From positions 1 through 58,715 of the IMG/VR virus record IMGVR_UViG_3300032561_000025: a stretch of DNA of 58,715 nucleotides; one strand, written 5' to 3'. This document shows, piece by piece, positions 7,356-13,926 of this stretch. The DNA comes from a virus. Position numbers and translations under genes: made by a program. The notes under the pieces were generated by a model that ran no database searches, was not told the DNA's origin, and saw only the letters and a program-made list of their open reading frames with translations. Each line of letters opens with the position of its first letter. Position 1 is the first letter of the stretch.

Positions 7356-8233
7356 TTCTTCACCTCCGTCGCGCTCGCGGCCTCCTTCGGCCTGTTGTCT
7401 TTAACGATGGTCGCGCCACTGTAGATCCCCCCTATCAGGCCAGAGAAGTATCCCCGAATCTCGTTCACGGTGCCGCCACAAATCTTGTTCACGGTGCCGC
7501 AACAAATCGCGTTCACGGTGCCGCCACAAATCTCGTTCACGGTGCCGCCACAAATCGCGTTCACGGTGCCGCCCCAAATCGCGTTCACGGTGCCGCCCCA
7601 AATCGCGTTCACGGTGCCGCCACAAATCGCGTTCACGGTGCCGCCACAAATCTCGTTCACGGTGCCGCCACAAATCGCGTTCACGGTGCCGCCCCGAATC
7701 TCGTTCACGGTGCCGCCACAAATCTTGTTCACGGTGCCGCCCCGAATCTCGTTCACGGTGCCGCCACAAATCTTGTTCACGGTGCCGCCCCAAATCGCGT
7801 TCACGGTGCCGCCACAAATCGCGTTCACGGTGCCGCCACAAATCGAGGAAATAACCATCGCGTGCGCACATTCGATCTTCGCGGAAGGAGCGATCACAAA
7901 TTGGCCGCCGATCAGGAGCGCAACGTCGCCTGTAACGATGATGCCCGAGACGTATTGCTTCATGCGCTCGATCACGGCGTCCTGGATTTCGTCCGTGAAC
8001 CATTCGGGTTTTCGCTCCTCGTCGAGATTGAATTTGTAGGTTTCGACCTGATGCGCTGTGGCAAGGCTTTCGGGCGAGAACTCGATCTTGGCGTAATTCA
8101 GGCGCGGACCGTAGTTGAGTTTGAAGATGGTCTCCAATTCCGAATGGGATTCGGTCCAGGGAGACAGCAGAAGGCGAAAACCGCCCTTTGCGGATTCGTC
8201 TTGAACGGCGATGGCTGACTTGTAATTGCACAT
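7352..8233 (-). CDS. GGTVN octapeptide-repeat protein
   Basis: A 293-residue protein in two parts. Residues 1-130 are a globular domain (begins MCNYKSAIAVQDES, with RLLLSPWTESHSELE) like those fronting other phage repeat proteins. Residues about 130-258 are sixteen tandem copies of the octapeptide I-x-G-G-T-V-N-x, where the variable positions are Cys/Trp/Arg and Ala/Glu/Lys. The regular turn spacing suggests a beta-solenoid. The first residue pair after Ile and the one before Ile vary independently, as if units are shuffled. It lies in a block lacking GTTTAAAC. Function is unknown; a binding scaffold is an inference. Confidence 0.72.
   Translation of the reverse strand: MCNYKSAIAVQDESAKGGFRLLLSPWTESHSELETIFKLNYGPRLNYAKIEFSPESLATAHQVETYKFNLDEERKPEWFTDEIQDAVIERMKQYVSGIIVTGDVALLIGGQFVIAPSAKIECAHAMVISSICGGTVNAICGGTVNAIWGGTVNKICGGTVNEIRGGTVNKICGGTVNEIRGGTVNAICGGTVNEICGGTVNAICGGTVNAIWGGTVNAIWGGTVNAICGGTVNEICGGTVNAICCGTVNKICGGTVNEIRGYFSGLIGGIYSGATIVKDNRPKEAASATEVKK
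7463..7846 (-). repeat. 16 x 24-bp tandem repeat
   Basis: Sixteen consecutive 24-bp units of consensus GTTCACGGTGCCGCCACAAA plus TCGC (plus-strand reading) encode the octapeptide repeat. Units differ at a few positions only (the Cys/Trp/Arg codon and the Ala/Glu/Lys codon). There are no spacers, so it is not CRISPR-like. Copy number could change by slippage or recombination without breaking the frame. Confidence 0.95.
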
Positions 8234-8245
8234 AGTGGGAGTGGG

Positions 8246-8425
8246 TTAAGGTGTTTTATCCGTCGCGCTCGCGGAGAGGGCGGCGTCGTGCGAGAGGAGG
8301 TCGCGGCGTTCATAGATAACGCTCCACCCTTCCAATTCTTCGGGAGGAAGCGAAACGGCGTGTTTGGCTATCTCAGCCAGTCTCTCATCCGTCATTCTGT
8401 CCGGTTGCGAAGCGGGGGTTGTCAT
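8246..8425 (-). CDS. Small protein, 59 aa
   Basis: This short ORF begins MTTPASQPDRMTDERLAEIA. It has an amphipathic helix followed by a Ser/Ala-rich end, a layout seen in many short phage proteins that carry a TDERLAEI-like stretch. It fills the gap between the repeat protein and the antitoxin-like gene. Its function is unknown. Confidence 0.55.
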   Translation of the reverse strand: MTTPASQPDRMTDERLAEIAKHAVSLPPEELEGWSVIYERRDLLSHDAALSASATDKTP

Positions 8426-8455
8426 GGGGTTATGTCTCCTATTGAAATAAGGTGA

Positions 8456-8677
8456 TTATCCCTTGGCGACAGGTATCCGCCGAAGCGCGGCCCCAAGTTC
8501 AAGGGCGTTAGGCTCTGGCGAGTGAATCACGGCAACGGGCTTCCCCTGCTTAGTGACGGTGAAGGTTTTTCCCTGCTGAACCTGTGCAATCAGGTCGCCC
8601 GGTTGGGCGCGTAGATCGGACATCGTTATTGTTTCCGTTTCGCCTTCAAGGAGACGTAGGTATCGGAGTCGTTTCAT
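8456..8677 (-). CDS. Phd/YefM-like antitoxin
   Basis: A 73-residue protein with the hallmarks of the Phd/YefM family: ITMSDLRAQPGDLIAQVQQG, then a beta hairpin (KTFTVTKQGKPVAVI). In this family the N-terminal domain binds operator DNA and the C-terminus neutralises a toxin. No toxin gene of the Doc, RelE or PIN type is visible next to it, so it appears orphaned. It could act as a repressor or counter a host toxin; both are inferences. Confidence 0.75.
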   Translation of the reverse strand: MKRLRYLRLLEGETETITMSDLRAQPGDLIAQVQQGKTFTVTKQGKPVAVIHSPEPNALELGAALRRIPVAKG

Positions 8678-8710
8678 AATTTACGTGTCGCAATGGGATA
8701 CTCGCCTAAG

Positions 8711-9388
8711 TTATTTGGCCCTCCCGGTGATGGGTGTTTTCTCTGATAGTCTTTTTTGAATCCACGCCTCGATCTTGGATAGGGTGGCTTCTAAAGCCGC
8801 CGCGTTAGCCGCCGCGTTAGCCGCCGCGCTAGCCGCCGCGTTAGCCGCCGCGTAAGCCGCGTGAGCCGCGTTAGCCGCGTGAGCCGCCGCGTAAGCCGCG
8901 TTAGCCGCCGCGTAAGCCGCCGCGCTAGCCGCCGCGTGAGCCGCCGCGTAAGCCGCGTTAGCCGCCGCGTAAGCCGCCGCGCTATTTTTCTCAGTCGGAT
9001 CAGCCAGCCACTTCTTTGCGGCCTCAATTGCCTCTCTCGGGCGATCCTCGCCGGGGTATTTCTTCTCGTAAATTCCAATGACCAGTTTCGCCGCGAAGAT
9101 GGCAAGAGAAACCGAGTCCTCCTTCTTCCATTCCCAGACTTCGACCAGCCGCATCTTCTGATGCACGCTCTTGTCAGCTTGGGCTAGACTTTCTCCAGCG
9201 ACTTCGACTCTCGCAATGAATGCGGTCCAAATATAGCCCATCGCGTCCAGCACTCGCTCGCTGCAATGAAAGCCGTTCTCGCAAAGGACTGGCTTGCCCT
9301 TGACTTGCTTCCACTCGCCAATTTTCCAAGCGCAGTTGCCGTGCGCTGACTTGAGACCATTTGCCAGCGTCTTGAATAGGGTTTTCAT
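8711..9388 (-). CDS. DUF7666-like protein with Ala-rich repeat
   Basis: A 225-residue protein. Residues 1-145 look like the domain found at the front of Ala-repeat phage proteins (CAWKIGEW, LCENGFHCSERVLDAMGYI, an ADKSVHQ stretch). Residues about 140-205 are a low-complexity helix built from AAYAAANA and AAHAA units, then a short charged end. The domain family is known in phages and bacteria without an assigned function; I recall it as DUF7666 but could not search. The start ATG at 9388 has a GGGAGGG stretch upstream. No GTTTAAAC is present. Confidence 0.65.
   Translation of the reverse strand: MKTLFKTLANGLKSAHGNCAWKIGEWKQVKGKPVLCENGFHCSERVLDAMGYIWTAFIARVEVAGESLAQADKSVHQKMRLVEVWEWKKEDSVSLAIFAAKLVIGIYEKKYPGEDRPREAIEAAKKWLADPTEKNSAAAYAAANAAYAAAHAAASAAAYAAANAAYAAAHAANAAHAAYAAANAAASAAANAAANAAALEATLSKIEAWIQKRLSEKTPITGRAK
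8797..8985 (-). repeat. Ala-coding low-complexity tandem repeat
   Basis: Irregular 9- and 12-bp units of GCCGCCGCGTTA/GTAA type encode Ala with interspersed Tyr, Asn, His and Ser. Unit lengths are multiples of three, so copy changes would keep the frame. It lies less than 1 kb from the 24-bp repeat array. Confidence 0.9.
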
Positions 9389-9433
9389 AAGTTTTTAGCC
9401 CTCCCGGCGTCTCTACGTTGATGATTGAGACGG

Positions 9434-10072
9434 TCATGCCGACTTGAGTTTGGCGGATTGCGAGTGGTTGGCGTAGGTGTCCCACGTCGGATAATAGGCA
9501 TCTGCCTGATCGCCCCATACAGACCATCGCGGGCGGGGGCCACGCGCAAACAGTTCAAGATACGGGCCGGGGCTGCATGCCTCGATAACATCGTAAATCT
9601 CATCGGGCTTCCGCGAATGCTCCCGCTTCATAGTCCTGATGATGTTTACCTGTCGGCGTCCTGGAGCGAGCGTCCGAGCGTTCTTGCCGCGAACGCCGAA
9701 TAAGACTAATTCCGTGGTGTTGCGAAAATAGAAGCCTACACCGCGCCCGTCTGGTCCGCCGTCCTTTCTGACTTTGTGCCAGACGATGTTGCTCTTGTAT
9801 TGGAACCCCCATGCGCGAAGTGTTTCAAGACCCTCTGGCAAAAGGGCATTGGGAACCCACAGATACAAATGGGCGGTTTCAGTCAGGACCGAAGCCACCG
9901 GCATCGCCTTGATATCACTAAGATTCATAGTGCAATACCGATTTAGACGACGGTGTTCAGGCGCGATCTTTCCGGTACGATTCTGGAACTGCCATGGCGG
10001 ATCGGCCAATACTGTTGAAAACTTGTGCCGGCTCGCCACGCGCAGGAGACTTTGGTGAAGTGTGCTAGGCAT
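9434..10072 (-). CDS. MT-A70 family DNA adenine methyltransferase
   Basis: A 212-residue SAM-dependent methyltransferase. The catalytic motif DPPW is at residues 24-27. The conserved YLWVPNALLPEGLETLRAWG and NIVWHK segments follow, and then EHSRKPDEIYDVIE and ELFARG near the C-terminus, all typical of the MT-A70 family. Phage members methylate the N6 position of adenine in DNA, often to evade restriction; the target site here is unknown. It is followed downstream by the Ala-repeat gene and preceded by the Rha/P63C gene 6 bp away. The block lacks GTTTAAAC, so a link between this enzyme and that palindrome is not supported by position. Confidence 0.88.
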   Translation of the reverse strand: MPSTLHQSLLRVASRHKFSTVLADPPWQFQNRTGKIAPEHRRLNRYCTMNLSDIKAMPVASVLTETAHLYLWVPNALLPEGLETLRAWGFQYKSNIVWHKVRKDGGPDGRGVGFYFRNTTELVLFGVRGKNARTLAPGRRQVNIIRTMKREHSRKPDEIYDVIEACSPGPYLELFARGPRPRWSVWGDQADAYYPTWDTYANHSQSAKLKSA

Positions 10073-10078
10073 GGCGTA

Positions 10079-11002
10079 TCACTCAATTGCATCGTCGAAC
10101 TCATCCCATTTTTGCTGTTTCCCGCCCCCAAAGAGCGCGACAAAGGATTCGATGAAATCCTGGCGACTCTTGGCGATCTGCAAAAATCCCGTGATCTTGC
10201 TGAGGTGATCCCGCAATTCCTCTTTGGCGTTTTCCTCAATGAATTGATGCAGTCTCATCCATTCTGCGTCTTTTCCAGAATCAGAGGAATACTGCGCCCT
10301 CTTCGCTTTTAATTCAGAGGGAAGTCCGGAAAAAATCGGCTCATAGATAAATCGGTTCGTCCACTTACCAACCCAACTTGGTTTGTTCCTGCTAGCTTTG
10401 AATGAATCACCATAGAGGCGAAGCAGCGAGATGTAGAACTCATCCTTGAATGTTTTTTTCCATTTTTCAGGGATAGAAAGGAGAAGGGTATCGACCGGCC
10501 GCAGTTTCTGGCGAGCGTTGCGGAACGCGATGACGAGGCGGAGTCGGTATTCGCGAGTTGCCGCATTCGGTTTACTCAGGGTTAGGAGCAACGCAATCTG
10601 GTCAAAGTTGAGCCAAGCGAACTTTTGCGGATTTCCTGACGTAAGTTGCGCTCTCTTGCCAACTAGCGTTTCAAACGCGAGTTGTCCTAGCTGAGTCAAC
10701 GACTCTTCATTTTTGTAAATCTGGTCTAGAAGATTCTTGTGCTGGATTCCGAACAGCTTGGCGATCTCCCTAGAATCGACATAAATCTCGCTCCCCTGAT
10801 TTATGGCATGGTTAAATTCGTTCATGGGCTTTGGGCGATAGGCGAGGACCGTATCGGCAATCTTGTCCAGAATTTCGAGGTGGTGATTCACGCCGTTAGT
10901 TGTTTGTAGGTGAGCCGATGGCCAGCCGTCGCAGAGACAAGGCTCGAAAGCCTTTCCCTGCGGTTTCGCGGTCATGGCTGGTCCTTGGGTTGGTGTGCTC
11001 AT
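10079..11002 (-). CDS. Rha-like / P63C-domain regulator
   Basis: A 307-residue fusion. Residues about 65-165 resemble the N-terminal DNA-binding half of Rha regulators (IYVDSREIAKLFGIQHKNLL, later REYRLRLVIAFRNAR). Residues about 170-290 match the P63C domain: WKKTFKDEFYISLLRLYG, WVGKWTNRFIYEPI, LREHL-like repeats and a C-terminal helix. Rha proteins control phage development in some hosts, and P63C domains are found on plasmids and phages without a settled role. An internal Met at residue 51 is another possible start. Regulation of host or phage genes is the best guess. Confidence 0.72.
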   Translation of the reverse strand: MSTPTQGPAMTAKPQGKAFEPCLCDGWPSAHLQTTNGVNHHLEILDKIADTVLAYRPKPMNEFNHAINQGSEIYVDSREIAKLFGIQHKNLLDQIYKNEESLTQLGQLAFETLVGKRAQLTSGNPQKFAWLNFDQIALLLTLSKPNAATREYRLRLVIAFRNARQKLRPVDTLLLSIPEKWKKTFKDEFYISLLRLYGDSFKASRNKPSWVGKWTNRFIYEPIFSGLPSELKAKRAQYSSDSGKDAEWMRLHQFIEENAKEELRDHLSKITGFLQIAKSRQDFIESFVALFGGGKQQKWDEFDDAIE

Positions 11003-11006
11003 AAAC

Positions 11007-11474
11007 TCATTCAGCCCTCGTTTCCTTTGGCCCTTCGATTTGCAGTCCCTTGAATTTCGATTCGATCATTCGCTGGTATAGGGTTTCTCCTGTTTCAGTG
11101 TGCGCGTAGGGCAGGAATACTTGGTCCAGAGTGGCCATCTCGGTTTCGATCAGGGCCATTTGCGCCTCTATCCAGTCTTTCAATATCCTCCACGCAACGC
11201 GCCGCGCATAGTCAGAATCGTTGAGAAGCCTGCGCGGAACTTTGCCTTCCCTGACGGCCCGGTTGAGAACGGCGCAGACCTTCTGAACATCGCACGGGAG
11301 CTTAAACGCCATGATACCGCATTGGGTAACGACCTTGAAGCTGATGGCCGTGACGTTCCCTCCAGCGTCGTACTCAGAGAGAATCGCCTGTGCTTTCGCC
11401 TTCACAAGCGCCTGCTGTACCTCGGCGATCGTGCGGAAGGTTGGAACGGTGGTCGTGTAATTCAGCAGCGGCAT
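11007..11474 (-). CDS. Conserved hypothetical phage protein, 155 aa
   Basis: An alpha/beta protein that opens NYTTTVPTFRTIAEVQQALV and has a central FKLPCDVQKVCAVLNRAVRE. This pattern (NYTTTI.....T..EI...L..AGA) recurs in phage and prophage proteins of unknown function, often near replication or single-strand-binding genes. Its ATG overlaps the next upstream gene's stop by one base. No catalytic motif is recognised. Confidence 0.68.
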   Translation of the reverse strand: MPLLNYTTTVPTFRTIAEVQQALVKAKAQAILSEYDAGGNVTAISFKVVTQCGIMAFKLPCDVQKVCAVLNRAVREGKVPRRLLNDSDYARRVAWRILKDWIEAQMALIETEMATLDQVFLPYAHTETGETLYQRMIESKFKGLQIEGPKETRAE

Positions 11475-11911
11475 TAGGGCTCCTTTGCGCTTTCGATCGG
11501 CGGGGCGAGCTTTCTCAAGGCGTTACCGCTAGTGAAGGCTCGGAATCCATCCTCAAATTCAACCTCAACGGTGTTCATTTTCCCGCGTGCCAAAATCCGA
11601 CAGCGTTGGCCATTGCGGTCGCCTAGGCGCCTTTTCCATCGCCAAACCAGCGGGTAAATCGACTCTCGTCTTTCGTCTTTCGCGGTTTGCTGATCGGCGG
11701 TGGCGGCGGTTGTGCTCATGCGACTTCCTCCATCAGTTTCTTTTCCTGCCACGTCCAAAACCCCTCCCTCGGCGATCTTCTCGCTCGCCCTGTTCCACAT
11801 CGCCTCAACACCCTCCCAGAAGAAATGCCCCCGCGTGAACACCTCGCGCACCAACATCTCGTCGCTCATCCCCTCCAGCCCGCCCACCCCAAATTTCTCT
11901 TGGTTATCCAT
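11474..11911 (-). CDS. Hypothetical protein, first gene of leftward operon
   Basis: A 145-residue protein that seems to combine two parts. Residues 1-60 are an acidic helix. From Met65 (at 11719) onward comes a basic stretch (WRWKRRLGDRNGQRCRI) and then a beta-rich segment (NTVEVEFEDGFRAFTSGNALRK) that looks like a small barrel seen in short phage proteins. The ATG at 11911 has no good Shine-Dalgarno but has a TTGACA box 39 bp upstream. Translation from 11719 is an alternative start. Function is unknown. Confidence 0.6.
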   Translation of the reverse strand: MDNQEKFGVGGLEGMSDEMLVREVFTRGHFFWEGVEAMWNRASEKIAEGGVLDVAGKETDGGSRMSTTAATADQQTAKDERRESIYPLVWRWKRRLGDRNGQRCRILARGKMNTVEVEFEDGFRAFTSGNALRKLAPPIESAKEP

Positions 11912-11944
11912 AAGTCACTGGGTCTGTATCTATCGCGTCAAGTA

Positions 11945-11955
11945 TGTCAATACTT
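11945..11955 (-). promoter_or_regulatory. AAGTATTGACA promoter-like box
   Basis: A perfect copy of the shared 11-mer on the minus strand, 39 bp before the ATG at 11911. It is followed at once by a second half-copy, CTTGACG, giving the palindrome AAGTATTGACATACTT. The arrangement could be a promoter overlapped by an operator for the main leftward operon. Confidence 0.5.
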
Positions 11956-12197
11956 ATTTCGCTCTCCCTCTCATAAAAAAAATACCCTCCCACTTTTTCC
12001 ACTCCTTTTCTACCCAGAATTTCCTACAAAAAATTACCCTCCACTTCCCACAAATTATTATCCAGAAAATTTCCCCCGTCCCCAATAAATCAATTCCCCC
12101 AATATTATCCCTCACCAGTTCCCACCCCAGTTTCGAGACGCGCTAACCAATGCAAGGTGGAGCGTGACTCGGGCGTATGGGACCCGCTGGGCTGGTC

Positions 12198-12300
12198 GGG
12201 ACACGGTTGCCGGGACCGGTTGCCCCTCCGGAGGGTGTCCCTCTGAGCTATTTCGAAGGCACTTTCGACCTTCCGGACCGATCACCTTCACTTTTTAAAC
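12198..12300 (+). other. Structured intergenic element, possible small RNA 3' end
   Basis: GGGACAC at 12198-12204 pairs perfectly with GTGTCCC at 12235-12241, enclosing the 12-bp palindrome CCCTCCGGAGGG (12224-12235). A second stem GAAGG/CCTTC follows at 12255-12273, and then CTTTTTAAAC. The order of stems followed by a T run suggests a terminator or a small RNA end, but nothing here matches a known RNA family that I recognise. Confidence 0.3.
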
Positions 12301-12614
12301 AGAAACGAGGTTAAACCCTTGGGGCTCAACAAGTAGAATACAGGATTTAACATAATGGAACTTGTGCGAAGTAGGCTCACAATCCGCTGCGCCGCACTAC
12401 ATTAACCAAGTGCAACCGATTTGCTGCGCATCTGGTCCGGGTCGAATTTGCTGGACGGACTGAAAAGCGAGGGTAGAATCCGCAGGACGAGCCCCGAGGC
12501 TCGCCGAGGATGACTCAGGCTCCGGATGGAGTCCGGAAAGCGTTGGAATACCCCCACGAAGAGCAACCCTCGTTAAAATCCGGTACAGCGGACAGTGAGG
12601 GAAGACAGCATGGA

Positions 12615-12646
12615 GGGTCTGGGTCAGTGTGGGTCCGGAGGGAGGG
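12615..12646 (+). other. G-quadruplex-forming motif
   Basis: Five GGG runs at 12615, 12621, 12631, 12640 and 12644 are separated by loops of 3, 7, 6 and 1 bases. This satisfies the usual G3N1-7 quadruplex rule on the plus strand. It lies upstream of the rightward operon, in the purine-rich half of the hub. Confidence 0.55.
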
Positions 12647-12805
12647 AGTTGCGGGGAGAGCGGTCGGACGGGCCGGGAAACGGGAAGGATAAACCGGGAG
12701 GGTGCGGGCGGGGAGTGGGTCTGGGGTGTGTAAACTTTCCGGGGCGGACCGGGGTAGGTAGTTGCCGGGCTGGAAAGAAAGTGTGATTTTAAACGATATA
12801 TATGA

Positions 12806-12811
12806 TTGACG
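12806..12811 (+). promoter_or_regulatory. TTGACG box upstream of rightward operon
   Basis: TTGACG sits 93 bp before the ATG at 12899, just after an AT-rich stretch (TTTTAAACGATATATATGA). A possible weak -10 (TAGGGT) lies 18 bp downstream. This would give a leader of about 55 nt with a Shine-Dalgarno (AAGGAA) before the ATG. The same hexamer precedes the plus-strand genes at 15619, 23114 and 41016. Confidence 0.35.
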
Positions 12812-12898
12812 CCGGGCGGTGTGTTTTCGTAGGGTTTTGGTCGCCGGGGATCCCGGCCCGAAATTAATTCGGCAACCGATAACCAAAAAGGAAATACA

Positions 12899-13900
12899 AT
12901 GGAAACGAAAGCGACAAATCAACAACCCGCAGTGGGTGCGCCGAGCAGTGCGATAATTGCATGGATGAGCCAGATCGTAATCGACGCGGCGCAGCGGGGA
13001 AATATCAAATTATCGATGCCTGCGGAAGTGGTCCGGAAAGTGGTAGGCGAGCAGGTTGAAGTTGCGCGGAAACTACTCGCGCAAGGACTCGCCGAGCAGG
13101 CGGTCGAAGTAGCGAAGACATTAGTAACACGGGTCGAGATAAAGGTGGGGAATTTCCCGCCGGTTAAGCTGGATTCGATGCACTGTCAGGTGCCGGACTT
13201 GGTGCATATCGTGCAGAGTCTGAGGCCGGGAATGCGTAACGTGATGCTTGTGGGTCCCTGCGGATCCGGAAAGACCCGCGCCGTGATGCAGGTCTCTGAG
13301 TCTTGCGGTTTCGGCCCGGCATTCATTCAGGGTCAGACGGTGAGCCGGTTCGAATACGATGGATTCGTCGACGCTCACGGTGTGTATCACTCCAGCACGT
13401 TTAGGCGGTTTTGCGAGGCCCCGAAAGGTGTATACCTGCAAGACGAGATCGACTCGTCAGACAATTCCGCACTGCTTGCCCTGAAAGCGTTTCAGTCAAA
13501 TGGGTGCTTCACCTTTCCGGACGGCAAGACGTTTCAGCGGACCCCGGACCACTACATCATCGCGGCGGCAAACACCTACGGGACCGGAGCCAATCGCCGC
13601 TACTGCGGACGGACGCCCCTTGACGCTGCCACCCTTGACGAATACCGCATCCTAACGTGGAAGTACGACGAAGACCTTGAGGCCCGCCTCGTTGGCAACG
13701 CTGAGTGGCATAGCAGGGTCAAGAGCGTGCGCTGGGCGGTGGACAAGCTGGATCTGGCGCACCCCATCACACCCCGCAACGCCATGAGGGGAGCGGATGA
13801 GATCCGCGCTGGGTCGAATATCGCCGAGCAGGAATTGGCGCAACTGAGGCGCGGACTCATGGACTCGGATTGGCAAAAGGTGATTGCAAACGCCAAGTAA
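12899..13900 (+). CDS. AAA+ ATPase, MoxR/CobS-like
   Basis: A 333-residue ATPase. An N-terminal helical region (1-110) precedes Walker A GPCGSGKT at residues 119-126. Walker B is YLQDEIDSS, preceded by the substrate-loop-like segment RFEYDGFVDAHGVYH, and the sensor segment IIAAANTYGTGANRRY follows. These features match the AAA_5/MoxR-CobS group, whose members remodel or load metal-enzyme or virion complexes together with a VWA-domain partner. The next gene encodes such a partner, so a chaperone pair is likely. AAGGAA precedes the ATG. Confidence 0.85.
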   Translation: METKATNQQPAVGAPSSAIIAWMSQIVIDAAQRGNIKLSMPAEVVRKVVGEQVEVARKLLAQGLAEQAVEVAKTLVTRVEIKVGNFPPVKLDSMHCQVPDLVHIVQSLRPGMRNVMLVGPCGSGKTRAVMQVSESCGFGPAFIQGQTVSRFEYDGFVDAHGVYHSSTFRRFCEAPKGVYLQDEIDSSDNSALLALKAFQSNGCFTFPDGKTFQRTPDHYIIAAANTYGTGANRRYCGRTPLDAATLDEYRILTWKYDEDLEARLVGNAEWHSRVKSVRWAVDKLDLAHPITPRNAMRGADEIRAGSNIAEQELAQLRRGLMDSDWQKVIANAK

Positions 13901-13926
13901 ACGCTGAACCGAAAAAGGGCAATCCG

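Larger units (their letters stand above)
11956..12898. other. Divergent 0.94-kb intergenic hub, candidate origin
   Basis: No gene I can support lies between the leftward operon and the rightward ATPase gene. The plus strand is pyrimidine-rich with AT-rich blocks at 11960-12120, then a GC-rich segment with nested inverted repeats (12198-12273), a mixed stretch, and a strongly purine/G-rich tract at 12590-12780. The strand asymmetry flips across the region. Such flips occur at bidirectional origins and at divergent leaders. Two short ORFs in the G-rich tract (12510, 12595) have biased composition and no ribosome-binding sites. Confidence 0.55.

Noticed and set aside
7463-7846. Possible CRISPR array
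   Set aside because: Units are contiguous with no unique spacers and encode an in-frame protein repeat.
9174-9437. ORF with an ATGA overlap after the methyltransferase
   Set aside because: Its first 16 codons are plausible, but the rest is an out-of-frame shadow of the DUF7666-like gene and overlaps it by over 200 bp.
9434-10072. Idea that the MT-A70 enzyme methylates GTTTAAAC
   Set aside because: The enzyme lies in the block without the motif and probably was gained separately; nothing in the sequence shows its target. Kept only as a test.
12121-12500. tRNA or known riboswitch in the hub
   Set aside because: No cloverleaf with a GTTCGA T-loop and matching acceptor stem was found; only generic inverted repeats are seen.
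12510-12786. Two short rightward ORFs in the G-rich tract
   Set aside because: Composition follows the local G/purine bias, no ribosome-binding site is present, and the protein looks like random Gly/Arg-rich sequence. Treated as non-coding.
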